From: Xanthomonas codiaei
GTDB taxonomy: Bacteria; Pseudomonadota; Gammaproteobacteria; Xanthomonadales; Xanthomonadaceae
Length of the DNA: 32,829 bases
Reading direction: 5' to 3'
Assembly: GCF_002939785.1 (NCBI RefSeq)
Contig: NZ_MDEC01000014.1
Coordinates: 1 to 32,829, forward strand
This document shows positions 25,226 through 32,829 of the stretch, piece by piece. The notes under the pieces were generated by a model, which saw only the letters and a list, made by a program, of their open reading frames with translations, ran no database searches and had not been told where the DNA came from. Each line of letters starts with the position of its first letter. The first letter of the stretch is position 1. A program made the translations under genes and the position numbers.

Positions 25226-25263
25226 AAGCCGCGTCGGTTTCCTGGCACGTATGCGCGGCCACG

Positions 25264-25302
25264 CAAAATCCCCCCGCAAGCCTTGCGCCGCGGGGGGGGG
25301 GG
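25264..25302 (-). terminator. Probable terminator after fliK, containing a G11 run
   Basis: On the minus strand a C11 run and GCGG precede CGCAAG-G-CTTGCG and a G5-6 run, then ATTTTGC. The hairpin plus short T run lies between the fliK stop and the fliL promoter. The plus-strand run of eleven Gs is at 25292-25302. Confidence 0.6.
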
Positions 25303-25362
25303 CACACCGTTCCTAGCAGGCGGGCGCGACAGGCCCGCCATGGACGACTGCCGCGCATGGGA

Positions 25363-26637
25363 TCAGGCGTAGGCATCCAGCAATCCACGCTGGCGTAACA
25401 CGACCGACGGAATTCCGACGACCGGGCTGTCGTCCAGCGCAAGGCCATTGCCCTCGCTGCCGCCGCCGTTGCGATTGCCGGACTGGCTCTGCTGTTGCTG
25501 GCCCACATCGGCCTGGCCGAGCTGGAAGCCGTTCTGGCCGAGCATTTCCCGCAGCCGCGGCAGGCTCTGCTCCAGCGCCTGGCGGGTGTCGGCATGGGCG
25601 GCGGTGAAGCTGGCGTTGACCTTGTCGCCTTCCAGGTGCAGGCGTACTTCGACCGGGCCCATCTCGTTGGGGGTGAGCTTGATGTGGGCGTGGCCGATCT
25701 TCTGGTCGGCCAGCCAGCTCAGGCGGGCGCCGATGGCATCGTCGAAGGTGTCGCTGCCCATCTCCGGGGTCGGGGTGGGCGAGGCGCTGAAGATCGGTGC
25801 CGGGTCCTGCACGCGGTTGAGCACGGGCGCGGCGGCAGTGGGCAACACGAAGGCCGGGGCGTCCGGGCCCGCCGCTGCGGCGCCGTCGTCCTTGGCCGGT
25901 GCCAAGGCCTTTGCGGCCAGACTCATCAGCGCGGCCGTCTGCGCATCGCCGCTCACCGCGGTGGTGGAGGTGGGCTTGGCAACGGTCGCTGCTGCCAGTG
26001 CCAGTGCGCCCAGCGAGGGCAGCGCGGTGCCCACGGTGGCGGAGGCGGCCGGTGCTGCCGCGTCGGTCGGCGCGGCGGTTGCGGTCGGGGTGGTGCCGGC
26101 GGCGTTGGCCACGCTGGCCGCCAGCGCAGCGGCAGCGGCGGCCAGTGCATCGCCACCCGGCACGGCCTGGGCCAGCAGGCTCAGGCCGAACCCGCCCAGA
26201 CCCGGCGGCGGCCAGCCGGCCTCGGTGGCCGTGGCGGCATCGGCCGCTGATTCCTTGCCGTCCTGGCCGTCCTTGCCGGCGGTGCCTGGTTTGGCGGTCG
26301 CGGCGGCGGTGCTGCCGTCCGTGGCGGCCGGCTCCTTGGCCGACTGCGCGGGCTTGGCATCGCCGTCCTGCGCACGCGGACGTGCGGTGGCATCGCCGGT
26401 GGCGTCATCGCCGCGATCGTCGTCGGCGCGCTGCCTGTCGGGTTGGCTGGACTTGGGCGCGGCCTGCTTGGCCGGCACCCGCTCGGGTGCCTGCTGCGGG
26501 GTATTGGTCGGCTGCAGCATGCGCGCGAACTGGTCCTTGGCCGGATCCGGGTCGGACGACGGGTCGCTATAGCTGGACTTCTTGCCGGTACCGGCGAGCG
26601 CGCCAAGGCCGGCGGCGAAGGCGGACAGGGGATTCAT
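25363..26637 (-). CDS. fliK: Flagellar hook-length control protein FliK
   Basis: 424 residues. FliK is the secreted ruler that measures the hook and triggers the FlhB switch. Most of the protein (about 20-300) is Ala/Pro/Thr/Asp-rich and low in complexity, as expected for a ruler. The conserved C-terminal domain is about 304-378, with ARLSWLADQKIGHAHIKLTP, NEMGPVEVRLHLEGDKVNASF and LPRLREMLGQNGFQL; a Gln/Asn/Gly-rich segment and a short tail follow. ATG overlaps the fliJ stop by four bases. The same frame is open far upstream through fliJ and fliI, but that is a shadow in GC-rich DNA. Last gene of the fliE unit. Confidence 0.92.
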   Translation of the reverse strand: MNPLSAFAAGLGALAGTGKKSSYSDPSSDPDPAKDQFARMLQPTNTPQQAPERVPAKQAAPKSSQPDRQRADDDRGDDATGDATARPRAQDGDAKPAQSAKEPAATDGSTAAATAKPGTAGKDGQDGKESAADAATATEAGWPPPGLGGFGLSLLAQAVPGGDALAAAAAALAASVANAAGTTPTATAAPTDAAAPAASATVGTALPSLGALALAAATVAKPTSTTAVSGDAQTAALMSLAAKALAPAKDDGAAAAGPDAPAFVLPTAAAPVLNRVQDPAPIFSASPTPTPEMGSDTFDDAIGARLSWLADQKIGHAHIKLTPNEMGPVEVRLHLEGDKVNASFTAAHADTRQALEQSLPRLREMLGQNGFQLGQADVGQQQQSQSGNRNGGGSEGNGLALDDSPVVGIPSVVLRQRGLLDAYA

Positions 26638-27089
26638 GCGGATTCTCCGTGGGTATCTTCGGCGCGCGCCAGGCGCACGCGGCGGGCGCCGAGGTCGTCC
26701 ATTTCGCGCTGGTCGCGGCGTTCGATCACTTTGTTTTCCTGGGCGCGGTAACTGGCGGCCAGCTGTTCCAGCACCTGCTTCTCGCGGCTGGCCAACAGCA
26801 GGCGGGTACGCTCGGATTCGACCCTGGCGCGGTTGCTTTCCACGGTCTGGGCCTGCTGCAGCACGGCGCTGTCGAGCCGGTCGAGGAACGCGCGGCGGTT
26901 GCTCAGCGCCACCGCGCTGGTGCCGGCCATGTGGCTGTTGGCGTATTCCTCGGCATAGCGGCGCAGTTCTTCCAGGCGCGACTGGTGGGTGTCCAGCATG
27001 CGCTGGCGCTCGGCCAGGTCGCGGGCCACCTTGTCTTCCTGTTCCTGCGCGCGGCGCAGCAGGGGATCGATTCGCTTGGACTGCATCAT
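26634..27089 (-). CDS. fliJ: Flagellar export chaperone/stalk protein FliJ
   Basis: 151 residues, almost wholly charged alpha-helix with few Pro or Gly: RIDPLLRRAQEQEDKVARDLAERQR and later RARVESERTRLLLASREKQVLEQLAASY, in the pattern of an antiparallel coiled coil. FliJ inserts into the FliI hexamer and links it to FlhA. The first of two consecutive ATG codons is used. It sits three bases after fliI and overlaps fliK by four. Confidence 0.93.
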   Translation of the reverse strand: MMQSKRIDPLLRRAQEQEDKVARDLAERQRMLDTHQSRLEELRRYAEEYANSHMAGTSAVALSNRRAFLDRLDSAVLQQAQTVESNRARVESERTRLLLASREKQVLEQLAASYRAQENKVIERRDQREMDDLGARRVRLARAEDTHGESA

Positions 27090-27092
27090 GGA

Positions 27093-28469
27093 TTAATTCT
27101 CGGGTTCCACCAGTTGCTGCAGCGCCGACAGGCTGTCGCTCAGCAGCGAGGCCTTGTGCACGTCCTGGCCAAGGAATTCGACGATCTCCGGCCAACGCGC
27201 CAGCGCTTCGTCGGTGGCCGGGTCGCTGCCGCGCTGGTAGGCGCCGATGGCGATCAGGTCGCGGTTGGCGGTGTAGGCAGAGAGCAGGCGCTTGAGCTTG
27301 CGGATGCGCAGGCGCCAGGGTTCGTCGGCGATGTCCTGAACCACGCGGCTGACCGAGGATTCCAGATCGATGGCCGGGTACAGGCCGCTGTCGGCAACCC
27401 GGCGCGAGAGCAGGATGTGGCCGTCCAGGATGGCGCGGGCGGCGTCGGCGATCGGGTCCTGCGGGTCGTCGCCTTCGGTCAGCACGGTGTAGAAGGCGGT
27501 GATCGAGCCGCGGCCCTTGGCGCCGTTGCCGGCACGTTCCACCAGCGCCGGCAATTTGGCGAACACCGACGGCGGGTAGCCGCGGGTGGTCGGCGGCTCG
27601 CCGACCGACAGGCCGATCTCGCGCTGCGCCTGCGCAAAGCGGGTCAGCGAATCCATCAGCAGCAGCACGTTCAGGCCCTGGTCGCGGAACCATTCGGCAA
27701 TGGCGGTGGCGCGGTAGGCGCCATGCAGGCGCGCCAGCGGCGGGCGGTCGGCCGGTGCGGCCACGACCACGGCGCGGCGCAGGCCTTCCTCGCCCAGGGT
27801 GGTTTCGACGAAATCGCGGACTTCGCGGCCACGTTCGCCGATCAGCCCGACCACGATCACGTCGGCGGAGGTGAAGCGGGTCATCATGCCCAGCAGCGTC
27901 GACTTGCCGACGCCGGAGCCGGCGAACAGGCCCACGCGCTGGCCACGGCCGATCGGCAGCATCGCGTTGATGGCGCGCACGCCTACGTCCAGCGAGGTGG
28001 TGATGGGTTCGCGCGCCAGCGGGTTGATCGACACACCGGCCATGCCGATGCTGCCTTCGGCGCGGATCGGGCCCTTGCCGTCCAGCGGGGTGCCGTCGGA
28101 GTCGATCACGCGACCTAGCAGGCCTTCGCCCACTTCCACGCCGCCACGGCGCCGCGAAGGCACCACGCGGGCATTGGGCAGCAGGCCATGCAGCTCGGCG
28201 CTGGGCATCAGGTAGGTACGTTCGCCGGCGAAGCCGACCACTTCCGCATCCACCCAGCCGCCGTCCACCTCCACCTTGCAGGTGGCGCCCATCGGCGCTT
28301 CGCAGCCGGTGGCTTCCAGGGTCAGGCCGACCGCGCGGCGCAGGATGCCTTCGCGGATCAGGGTGCGGCCGGCGGCCGGGTCCAGGCCCAGGCCGCCCAG
28401 GCGGGTGGCCAGGCGCAGATTGCGCGCGTCCAGCCAGTCGGCGGGGGTGGCTCCCAACAAGGCGCTCAC
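27093..28469 (-). CDS. fliI: Flagellar export ATPase FliI
   Basis: 458 residues from a GTG that overlaps the fliH stop (GTGA). This is the F1-beta-like ATPase of the flagellar type III export apparatus. Walker A AGSGVGKST is at 183-191; Walker B is in LNVLLLMDSLTRFAQAQREIGL (read in parts) near 259-280; the family motif GYPPSVFAKLP follows. Length is normal. Part of the FliH-FliI-FliJ complex encoded in order here. Confidence 0.97.
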   Translation of the reverse strand: MSALLGATPADWLDARNLRLATRLGGLGLDPAAGRTLIREGILRRAVGLTLEATGCEAPMGATCKVEVDGGWVDAEVVGFAGERTYLMPSAELHGLLPNARVVPSRRRGGVEVGEGLLGRVIDSDGTPLDGKGPIRAEGSIGMAGVSINPLAREPITTSLDVGVRAINAMLPIGRGQRVGLFAGSGVGKSTLLGMMTRFTSADVIVVGLIGERGREVRDFVETTLGEEGLRRAVVVAAPADRPPLARLHGAYRATAIAEWFRDQGLNVLLLMDSLTRFAQAQREIGLSVGEPPTTRGYPPSVFAKLPALVERAGNGAKGRGSITAFYTVLTEGDDPQDPIADAARAILDGHILLSRRVADSGLYPAIDLESSVSRVVQDIADEPWRLRIRKLKRLLSAYTANRDLIAIGAYQRGSDPATDEALARWPEIVEFLGQDVHKASLLSDSLSALQQLVEPEN

Positions 28470-29086
28470 AGGCCTGCTCCGGATTTACGCATGACTGTCT
28501 CCAGCGCGGCCCGCAGGCGCGCATCCAGGGTGCCGTCCACGCGCACGCTTTCGGCATGCACGCGCAGGTCGCCGCGGCTCAGGCTCATGTCCGGGGCCAC
28601 GCGGGTGGTGCTGCTGGGCGCCAGGTGCGGCAGCAGCGCGGTGATGTCGTCCGGGTGCAGGCGCACCTCGACCTCGCGGCCGGCGCCGCCGACCGCATCC
28701 ACGGCCTCGCCGACCAGCTCGGCCAGCAGCTGCGGATCGGCCTGGTAGGCCCGGCCGACCAGCTGGCCGGCGATGCGCACGGCCAGCTCGCCGAGCGCGC
28801 CGACCACTTCGTTTTCCAACCGCGCCAGCGGGCGGGTGAAGTTGTCCAGGATGCCGTCGATCTGCGCGGTCAGGCGGCGCACCTCGGACTGGCCCTGGGC
28901 GAAGCCTTCGGCATGACCGCGGGCAAAGCCCTCCTGCTGGGCGGCGTCCTCGATGGCCTGGATCTCTTCCAGGGTCGGCGGGCGCAGCACCGGCTCAAGC
29001 ATGGCCGGTTCGGCGTACTCCGGCTCCGGCAGGGCCGGGGCCATGTGCAGGTCGGGCGCCAGCCAGCGGGTGACCACGTCGTTCAT
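28466..29086 (-). CDS. fliH: Flagellar export ATPase regulator FliH
   Basis: 206 residues. FliH dimerises, binds FliI and ties it to FliN of the C-ring. The N-terminal region contains the expected Trp (W8) and is Pro/Glu-rich; GxxxG-type repeats are seen in GFARGHAEGFAQGQSE (about 53-68), then a long helix and the V-ATPase-E-like C-terminal domain with LHPDDITALLPHL and LSRGDLRVHAESVRVDGTLDARL read in parts. ATG overlaps the fliG stop by four bases. Confidence 0.94.
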   Translation of the reverse strand: MNDVVTRWLAPDLHMAPALPEPEYAEPAMLEPVLRPPTLEEIQAIEDAAQQEGFARGHAEGFAQGQSEVRRLTAQIDGILDNFTRPLARLENEVVGALGELAVRIAGQLVGRAYQADPQLLAELVGEAVDAVGGAGREVEVRLHPDDITALLPHLAPSSTTRVAPDMSLSRGDLRVHAESVRVDGTLDARLRAALETVMRKSGAGL

Positions 29087-30093
29087 ACCATCGCCTCCGC
29101 ACCGGCGCCGCCCAGGCTGATGGCGCCTTCGTCAGCCAGACGGCGCACGATGGTGAGGATTTCCTTCTGCGCCGCTTCCACGTCGGCCAGGCGCACCGGG
29201 CCGCGCGCTTCCATGTCCTCGATCAGGATCTCGGCAGCGCGCTGGGACATATTGCGGGTGATCTTCTCGCGCACCTTGACGTCGGCGCCGCGCAGGGCCA
29301 GGCCCAGACGCTCGCCGGAGACTTCGCGCAGCAGGGTCTGCAGGCCGCGGTCGTCCAGGTCCACCAGGTTGTCGAACACGAACATCAGGTCCTGGATCTT
29401 GGTGGCCAGGTCGGCGTCGATCTTGCTGATCTCGCCCAGCACGCCCTGATCCGAGCCGGTGTCCAGGAAGTTGAGGATGTTGGCCGCGACCTTGATGCCG
29501 CCGACGTTGGAGGACTTCAGGTTCTGGTTGCCGGCGAACTGGCGCTCCATGATGTCGTTGAGCTCGCTCAGCGCGTTGGGCGGAATGCCGTCCAGCGTGG
29601 CGATGCGCAGCAGCACGTCGGCGCGGGTGCGCTCGGGCAGGTTCTTCAGCGATTCGGCGGCCTGGTCGCTGTCCAGGTGCGCCATCACGATGGCGATGAT
29701 CTGCGGGTGTTCGTTGCGCACCAGGTCGGCGACCGCGCGCGGGTCCATCCACTTCAGGGTGTCCAGGCCGGTGGTGTTGCGGCCCAGCAGGATGCGGTCG
29801 ATCAGGCCGCCGGCCTTGTCGGCACCCAGCGCCTGGATCAGCACATTGCGGATGTAGTCGTCGGCGCCCACGCCCAGCGAGGTCTTGCCGGCCAGTTCGC
29901 CGTTGAACTCGTCCATCACCTTCTCGACCTGGTCGCGCGAGATGCCGGTCATGGTGGCCATGGCGATGCCGATCTTCTGCACCTCCTTGGGGTCCATGTG
30001 CTTGAGCACTTCGGCGGCGTCGCTTTCACCCAGCGACAGCAACAGCACCGCGGCGCGCTGCACTCCGGTCATCGGTTGTGTTTCAGGCTTCAC
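29083..30093 (-). CDS. fliG: Flagellar motor switch protein FliG
   Basis: 336 residues from a GTG at 30093 that lies inside the last 11 bases of fliF; an ATG eight codons later (MTGVQRAAVLLLSL) is a possible alternative. FliG couples the stator to the rotor. N-terminal, middle (EHPQIIAIVMAHL, the EHPQ motif) and C-terminal domains are all present; the torque helix with alternating charges is in VFDNLVDLDDRGLQTLLREV. Start and stop overlap fliF and fliH. Confidence 0.96.
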   Translation of the reverse strand: MKPETQPMTGVQRAAVLLLSLGESDAAEVLKHMDPKEVQKIGIAMATMTGISRDQVEKVMDEFNGELAGKTSLGVGADDYIRNVLIQALGADKAGGLIDRILLGRNTTGLDTLKWMDPRAVADLVRNEHPQIIAIVMAHLDSDQAAESLKNLPERTRADVLLRIATLDGIPPNALSELNDIMERQFAGNQNLKSSNVGGIKVAANILNFLDTGSDQGVLGEISKIDADLATKIQDLMFVFDNLVDLDDRGLQTLLREVSGERLGLALRGADVKVREKITRNMSQRAAEILIEDMEARGPVRLADVEAAQKEILTIVRRLADEGAISLGGAGAEAMV

Positions 30094-31807
30094 TGGCGAC
30101 CCATCCCTTCACGACTTGTGCGACACGTTTCGAATCGGCTTTGACTGCTTCGCGCGCCACGCGCACGCGCTCTTCGTAGGCATCCGGCAGGGCGATCGGG
30201 GTCTTCTTGTCCTGACCGATCTGCGCGGTGTCTTCTTCCAGGCGGGGCATCAGATCGTCGTCTTCGTCGACCATCCGCACGTCGGCGCTCTGTGGAGTGC
30301 CATCGTTGCCAGCCTTGCGCTGCTTGTCCTTGACCGCGGTCACGCCGGTGAGCTGGCGCAGGGTGGGGCGGACTACGCCGAACAGCAGCGCCAGCACCAC
30401 CACCGCACCGACCAGCAGGCGCAGACCGTTCTGCACGCGCGGGTCTTCCCACCACTTCGGGCCTTCCTCGCCCGCCACCGCTTCCCGCACGAACGGGGCA
30501 TTCATCACCGACACCGTGTCGCCACGTGCCGCGTCGAAGCCCACGGCCTGCTTGACCAGGCCCTCGATGCGGGTGAGCTCGGCGGCGGTGAGCGGCTGCT
30601 CCACCATCTTGCCCTTGGCACCGGGGCGCGGGACGTTGTCCAGCAGCACCGCCACCGACACCCGCTTGATGCGGCCGGCCGGCTGACGGGTGTGTTGCAA
30701 GGTTCGGTCCAATTCGTAGTTGCGGGTGGCGCTCTTGGAACTTTCGGTCGGCGTGGCCGGTGCGGCGGCCTGTCCATTGGCGGCCGCCGGAGTGCCCGGG
30801 GCGCCGACCACGGCCGGTGCCGGCGGCTGGCCGGGGCTGTTGCTGGTGGCGCCGGGAGGGCCCTGCGGACCGGTGGCGGTGGTGCTGGTGTCGCTGACCT
30901 GCTCGCTGCGCAGCTTGGCCGGCTCGCCGTTGTAGAGCTCGCGGGCTTCTTCCACCACCGAGAAATCCATGTCCACGCTGGTTTCCGGATTGACCCGGCC
31001 CGGGCCGGTCATCGGTTCCAGCAGTTCGCGGATGCGCTGGTTGTAGGAGCTTTCCTGGCGGCGGACCTGTTCGAACTGGGCGGCGTGCTGGGCGGCGTCG
31101 CTGTTGGGGTCGGCGATGGAGAGCATGCGGCCGCTCTGGTCGACCACGGTCACGCGCTCGGGGGTCATGTCCGGGATGCTGGAGGCCACCAGGTTGACGA
31201 TGGCATCGACCTGGTTGCGCTCCAGTCCCTGGCCGCCGCGCAGCTCCAGCACTACCGAGGCACTGGCCGCCTCGCGCTGGCGGGTGAACGCGCTGGGCTT
31301 GGGAATGGCCAGGTGCACGCGGGCCTCGCGCACCGGGCGCAGGGTGCCGATGGTGCGCGAGAGTTCGGTTTCCAGCGCGTGCTGGTAGCGCGCGCTTTCC
31401 ACGAACTGGCTGACGCCGAAGCCCGGGTCCTTTTCCATCAGCTCGAAGCCACCGCCGGTTTCCTTGCCGGTCAGGCCGGAGCCGGCCAGCTTCAGGCGGG
31501 CGTCGTACAGCCGGTCCTGCGGCACCGAGATGGCGCCGGTGGCCTGGTCGATCTTGTAGGGGATCTGGGCGGTGCGCAGCAGGTCGGCCGCCTCGGCATT
31601 GCCCTTTTCATCCAGGCCGGTGTACAGCGGCTGGTAGCCGGGCTGCTGCGACCAGAAGAACACCGCCAGACCGGCCGCCACTGCCACGGCGATCATCGCC
31701 ATCATGGTCAGCTTGCGGGTGATCTGCAGGCTGCGGACACGGTCGAACCACTGACCCGCCTTCTCGGCGTTCTGGTTCACGTTTTCTCTGCTGATCGCGA
31801 GTGCCAT
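30083..31807 (-). CDS. fliF: Flagellar MS-ring protein FliF
   Basis: 574 residues. FliF is the scaffold of the MS ring and houses the export gate. Membrane helix 1 is at about 35-52 (MMAMIAVAVAAGLAVFFW), then the YscJ-like ring domains with PLYTGLDEKGNAEAADLL, GFELMEKDPGFGVSQF and ARVHLAIPKPSAF. A disordered Gly/Pro/Ala insert is at about 315-365. Helix 2 is at about 450-470, and the C-terminal tail binds FliG. ATG lies 13 bases after the fliE stop. Confidence 0.96.
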   Translation of the reverse strand: MALAISRENVNQNAEKAGQWFDRVRSLQITRKLTMMAMIAVAVAAGLAVFFWSQQPGYQPLYTGLDEKGNAEAADLLRTAQIPYKIDQATGAISVPQDRLYDARLKLAGSGLTGKETGGGFELMEKDPGFGVSQFVESARYQHALETELSRTIGTLRPVREARVHLAIPKPSAFTRQREAASASVVLELRGGQGLERNQVDAIVNLVASSIPDMTPERVTVVDQSGRMLSIADPNSDAAQHAAQFEQVRRQESSYNQRIRELLEPMTGPGRVNPETSVDMDFSVVEEARELYNGEPAKLRSEQVSDTSTTATGPQGPPGATSNSPGQPPAPAVVGAPGTPAAANGQAAAPATPTESSKSATRNYELDRTLQHTRQPAGRIKRVSVAVLLDNVPRPGAKGKMVEQPLTAAELTRIEGLVKQAVGFDAARGDTVSVMNAPFVREAVAGEEGPKWWEDPRVQNGLRLLVGAVVVLALLFGVVRPTLRQLTGVTAVKDKQRKAGNDGTPQSADVRMVDEDDDLMPRLEEDTAQIGQDKKTPIALPDAYEERVRVAREAVKADSKRVAQVVKGWVASEA

Positions 31808-31820
31808 GTGTCGTCAATCC

Positions 31821-32192
31821 TTACAGCGGCATGTTCATGACGTCCTGGTAAGCCTGGACGAGACGGTTACGGACTTCCACGGTGGCGCGGAAGGCCACCT
31901 GGGACTGCTGGGAGGCGACCATGACCCGCGCCAGATCGGCACTGGGGTCGCCCATTTCAAAGGCCTTGGCCAGCGCGCCGGACTTCTGCTGCGCCTCGTT
32001 GACGCTGCCGAGCGCGCCGCGCAGGGTCTCGCTGAAGCTCGGCGCCTGCGTGGCCGGCGTTCCCTGTGCCCCGGCCAGCCCCTGGATCTGATTGCCGCGC
32101 GCCGCATCGCCCACCGCACCCATCGGGCCTTGGCCCATCTGGCTCTGGTAGCTGCGGATCTGCGAGAGGATGGAGGTGACGGAATCGCTCAT
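31821..32192 (-). CDS. fliE: Flagellar hook-basal body junction protein FliE
   Basis: 123 residues from the ATG at 32192; the frame continues upstream through the repeats without a plausible start. FliE joins the MS ring and export gate to the rod. The conserved C-terminal half is clear: SFSETLRGALGSVNEAQQKSG, FEMGDPSADLARVMVASQQS and VEVRNRLVQAYQDVMNMPL (read in parts). The N-terminal part is variable. First gene of the fliE-K unit, with a predicted leader of about 23 bases and no obvious Shine-Dalgarno sequence. Confidence 0.95.
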   Translation of the reverse strand: MSDSVTSILSQIRSYQSQMGQGPMGAVGDAARGNQIQGLAGAQGTPATQAPSFSETLRGALGSVNEAQQKSGALAKAFEMGDPSADLARVMVASQQSQVAFRATVEVRNRLVQAYQDVMNMPL

Positions 32193-32224
32193 GGGTGCGG
32201 TCTGCCAGGGAGGCATCCACATCA

Positions 32225-32241
32225 ATGCAAGCGGCGTGCCG
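32225..32241 (-). promoter_or_regulatory. Sigma-54 promoter of fliE-K operon
   Basis: Minus-strand CGGCACGCCGCTTGCAT, GG-N10-GC intact with C in place of the first T. The -12 C at 32227 predicts transcription from about 32215. Confidence 0.8.
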
Positions 32242-32313
32242 AAATGGCGCCGGGATTCCGACGCGGGTGTGTTCCTGTGTTTCTGGGCGCCTGTCGTAGT
32301 CGTGTCGCTATTG

Positions 32314-32829
32314 CCCCCATCCGCCCTTCGGGCACCTTCCCCCGCAAGCGGGGGAAGGGAACCGGTGGGCGACCAGGTGCTGTGCAACCTACAGGCCACT
32401 CGCCACCAGCCTTTCCTTCTCCCGCTGGCGGGGAGAAGGTGGCGCGCAGCGCCGGATGAGGGCAACACAGTCATCGCCACGCGGCAGCAGGCATGGCAAC
32501 CCGCGGCATCGGAGTGAAAACTCACATCTCCGTCAGTGCGGATGCACGCCCCCCATCCGCTCTTCGGGCACCTTCCCCCGCCAGCGGGGGAAGGGAGTCA
32601 GTGGGCGACCAGTTGCTGTGCAACCTACAGGCCACTCGCCACCAGCCTTTCCTTCTCCCGCTGGCGGGAGAAGGTGGCGCGCATCGCCGGATGAGGGCAA
32701 CACCGTCATCGCCACGCGGCAGCAGGCATGGCAACCCGCGGGATCGGAGTGAAAACTCACATCTCCGTCAGTGCGGATGCACGCCCCCATCCGCCCTTCG
32801 GGCACCTTCCCCCGCCAGCGGGGGAAGGG
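32314..32829. repeat. Tandem array of about 235-bp palindrome-bearing units (two full copies plus part of a third)
   Basis: Units begin with CCCCCATCCGC at 32314, 32550 and 32784 (periods 236 and 234). Each has the CCTTCCCCCGC palindrome, a spacer (GGGCGACCAG...GTGCAACCTACAGG), a CCTTCTCCCGC palindrome, the CGCCGGATGAGGG segment and a second spacer with CGGAGTGAAAACTCACATC. The palindromes are shared with the flhA-flhF array, but both spacers are different, so each array was amplified at its own site. Further copies may lie beyond the window. Confidence 0.92.

Larger units (their letters stand above)
32193..32829. other. Region upstream of fliE: promoter and repeat array, to window end
   Basis: 637 bases without a supported gene. 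The first 120 bases hold the fliE leader and promoter; the rest is the 235-bp tandem array, which runs off the window. Frames of 70-115 codons here follow the repeat. Confidence 0.8.

Noticed and set aside
29885..31840. 651-codon plus-strand open frame antisense to fliF and fliG
   Set aside because: Shadow of fliF with its Gly-rich insert.

Overview
The window is almost entirely one flagellar and chemotaxis gene cluster on the minus strand, from a GC-rich gammaproteobacterium that is very probably a Xanthomonas. Three things point there: the gene order, an XVIPCD-type type IV secretion effector domain at the left edge, and intergenic repeats of the kind common in Xanthomonas (CCTTCTCCC...GGGAGAAGG and CCTTCCCCCGC...GCGGGGGAAGG palindromes, GGGATT tracts). 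Species cannot be decided from this sequence.

Read in the direction of transcription (right to left) there are five sigma-54-headed units: fliE-F-G-H-I-J-K; fliL-M-N-O-P; fliQ-R; flhB-A; and flhF-fleN-fliA-cheY-cheZ-cheA. They encode the MS ring and switch, the export ATPase complex, the hook-length ruler, the export gate, the placement and number regulators, sigma-28, and the chemotaxis signalling core. Inside operons the genes overlap or lie within a few bases. Each unit head carries a close match to the RpoN -24/-12 promoter; the five 17-base sites all end in TGCAT.

Between fliR and flhB sits a three-gene cyclic-di-GMP block: two adjacent, clearly paralogous periplasmic-propeller diguanylate cyclases (GGEEL and I-site intact) and a MHYT-GGDEF-EAL protein with a degenerate GADEF but complete EAL residues. 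Each has an upstream sequence resembling a FliA (sigma-28) promoter. FliA is encoded in this cluster, so these enzymes may be late flagellar genes.

The large gaps hold repeats: a five-copy, 188-bp tandem array between flhA and flhF; a roughly 235-bp tandem array upstream of fliE running off the right end; a 577-bp nested inverted-repeat element between fliP and fliQ; and a small related element beyond cheA. At the far left, on the plus strand and convergent with cheA, lies a short XVIPCD protein with no visible toxin domain.

I see no unknown multi-gene system. The points most worth following are the possible sigma-28 control of the c-di-GMP genes, the fliQ promoter that would give an almost leaderless mRNA, the orphan XVIPCD protein, and the locally amplified palindrome arrays.
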